A DNA stretch of 10,000 nucleotides from Penaeus vannamei (Eukaryota > Arthropoda > Malacostraca > Decapoda > Penaeidae): the NCBI RefSeq assembly GCF_042767895.1, contig NC_091577.1, positions 3,226,945 through 3,236,944 of the forward strand. The letters run 5' to 3'. The notes under the pieces are model-generated. The model had not been told where the DNA came from. It worked only from the letters and a program-made list of their open reading frames with translations, and made no database searches. The position numbers were made by a program, and so were the translations under genes. Each line of letters begins with the position of its first letter. Position 1 is the first letter of the stretch. This document shows positions 9,582 to 10,000 of this stretch, piece after piece.

Positions 9582-9900
9582 TTCACTCGAGCGGAACACC
9601 TCAAACACTCTCCCAGATCATCTGAGATCATCTCTAAGACGCCAAGCAAGATGATATAATTTCTCCTCAGGGCGATAAACATTAAAAAACAATTAAATTC
9701 CTCGGCACCGCTGCTCTTCGCTCCTTTTCCCGCCGTGAATCCGGTGCATGTGACTTCCGCCCTTCTGCGCTCGGGGCCGTAAGGTCGAGTGGGATATCGG
9801 CTTCGCGGAGGTGGTATGACCCTTAGCGGATGTTGTGTTTTTGAGCGGTTTTGAGGGTATCGCGAGATGGCTTGGCTTGGCGAGGGCGATCTGTCTTGCT
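9582..9900. other. CpG-containing unique block with an AT-rich core
   Basis: Two near-identical 10-bp units, AGATCATCTG and AGATCATCTC, sit at 9615-9634. An AT-rich core near 9675-9700 (containing ATAAACATT and CAATTAAATTCC) is embedded in GC- and CpG-richer flanks to about 9870. Minus-strand frames cross it with many Arg and Pro codons, but no domain is recognised. It could be a regulatory block or 5' untranslated sequence. Confidence 0.35.
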
Positions 9901-10000
9901 GGCGGAGGAGGAGGAGGAGAAGGAGGAGGAATGGGAGGGATAGGAGGAACATCAGAAGGAGGAACTTCAGAAGGAGGAGGAGCAGAAGTAGGAGGAGGAG
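9820..10000 (+). CDS. Possible glycine-rich open frame running off the window
   Basis: After a TGA at 9817-9819, one plus-strand frame stays open to the end of the window. Its first 27 codons are mixed, with a hydrophobic run around WLGLARAICLA. From 9901 it reads as Gly-rich sequence with GTSEG repeated twice and some Glu and Met. The only ATG is at 9931, inside the Gly-rich part. Glycine-rich secreted and cuticle proteins are common in arthropods, but a (GGA)n repeat gives poly-Gly in this frame whether or not it is coding. The opposite strand gives an equally open Pro-rich frame. Coding status is therefore unproven. Confidence 0.2.
9901..10000. repeat. Imperfect (GGA)n microsatellite, continuing past the window edge
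   Basis: GGA units dominate the last 100 bases, with GAA, GGG and GCA variants. Within them lies a 15-bp tandem pair, GGAACATCAGAAGGA (9946-9960) and GGAACTTCAGAAGGA (9961-9975), differing at one base. Confidence 0.9.

Noticed and set aside
9398..9952. 184-codon minus-strand frame, Arg/Pro-rich
   Set aside because: Crosses an AT-rich core, a poly-C tract and the GGA repeat; composition shifts with the DNA and no motif is recognised.

Overview
This is a repeat-dominated eukaryotic window with almost no coding sequence. It shows no operons, Shine-Dalgarno sites or packed genes. About 30% is clean microsatellite or compound microsatellite ((CT)n, (AT)n, (CA)n, (CAGA)n, (GATA)n, (GGA)n), and about 45% if the degenerate AAT/GAT and GA-rich tracts are included. 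That density, together with a tRNA-derived SINE that runs straight into a CA array and one immunoglobulin-domain exon resembling arthropod Beaten path proteins, suggests a decapod crustacean, most likely a penaeid shrimp. The organism is an inference; no species-specific marker was identified.

Layout. 1-1031 holds unique sequence, a 42-nt A-tract and a degenerate AAT/GAT tract. A single well-supported exon lies on the minus strand at 1032-1173: the C-terminal half of an Ig domain with good splice sites on both sides. Its other exons are not visible here, so most of 1-2000 is probably intron of that gene. 1174-2350 returns to degenerate AAT/GAT and then GA-rich sequence. 2704-3026, 3473-3579, 3871-4130 and 4252-4525 are compound microsatellites. 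3644-3870 is a SINE with recognisable A and B boxes. 5550-5659 is a compact set of CCAAT/ATTGG and CRE-type motifs in an imperfect 53-bp tandem duplication, followed by GATA-type motifs; it looks like a promoter or enhancer but has no recognisable gene attached. 6289-7262 and about 8651-9400 are very long polypyrimidine (CT)n-type tracts. The unique island between them (7263-8650) holds a 140-codon open frame of unknown meaning and a possible SINE relic. 9547-9581 is a strong minus-strand G-quadruplex candidate. The last 100 bases are a GGA repeat that reads on the plus strand as a glycine-rich frame leaving the window.

No set of genes works together here. I found no evidence for a new multi-gene system. 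The points most worth checking are the Ig exon, the CCAAT/CRE duplication, the SINE-seeded palindromic microsatellite and the 140-codon island.
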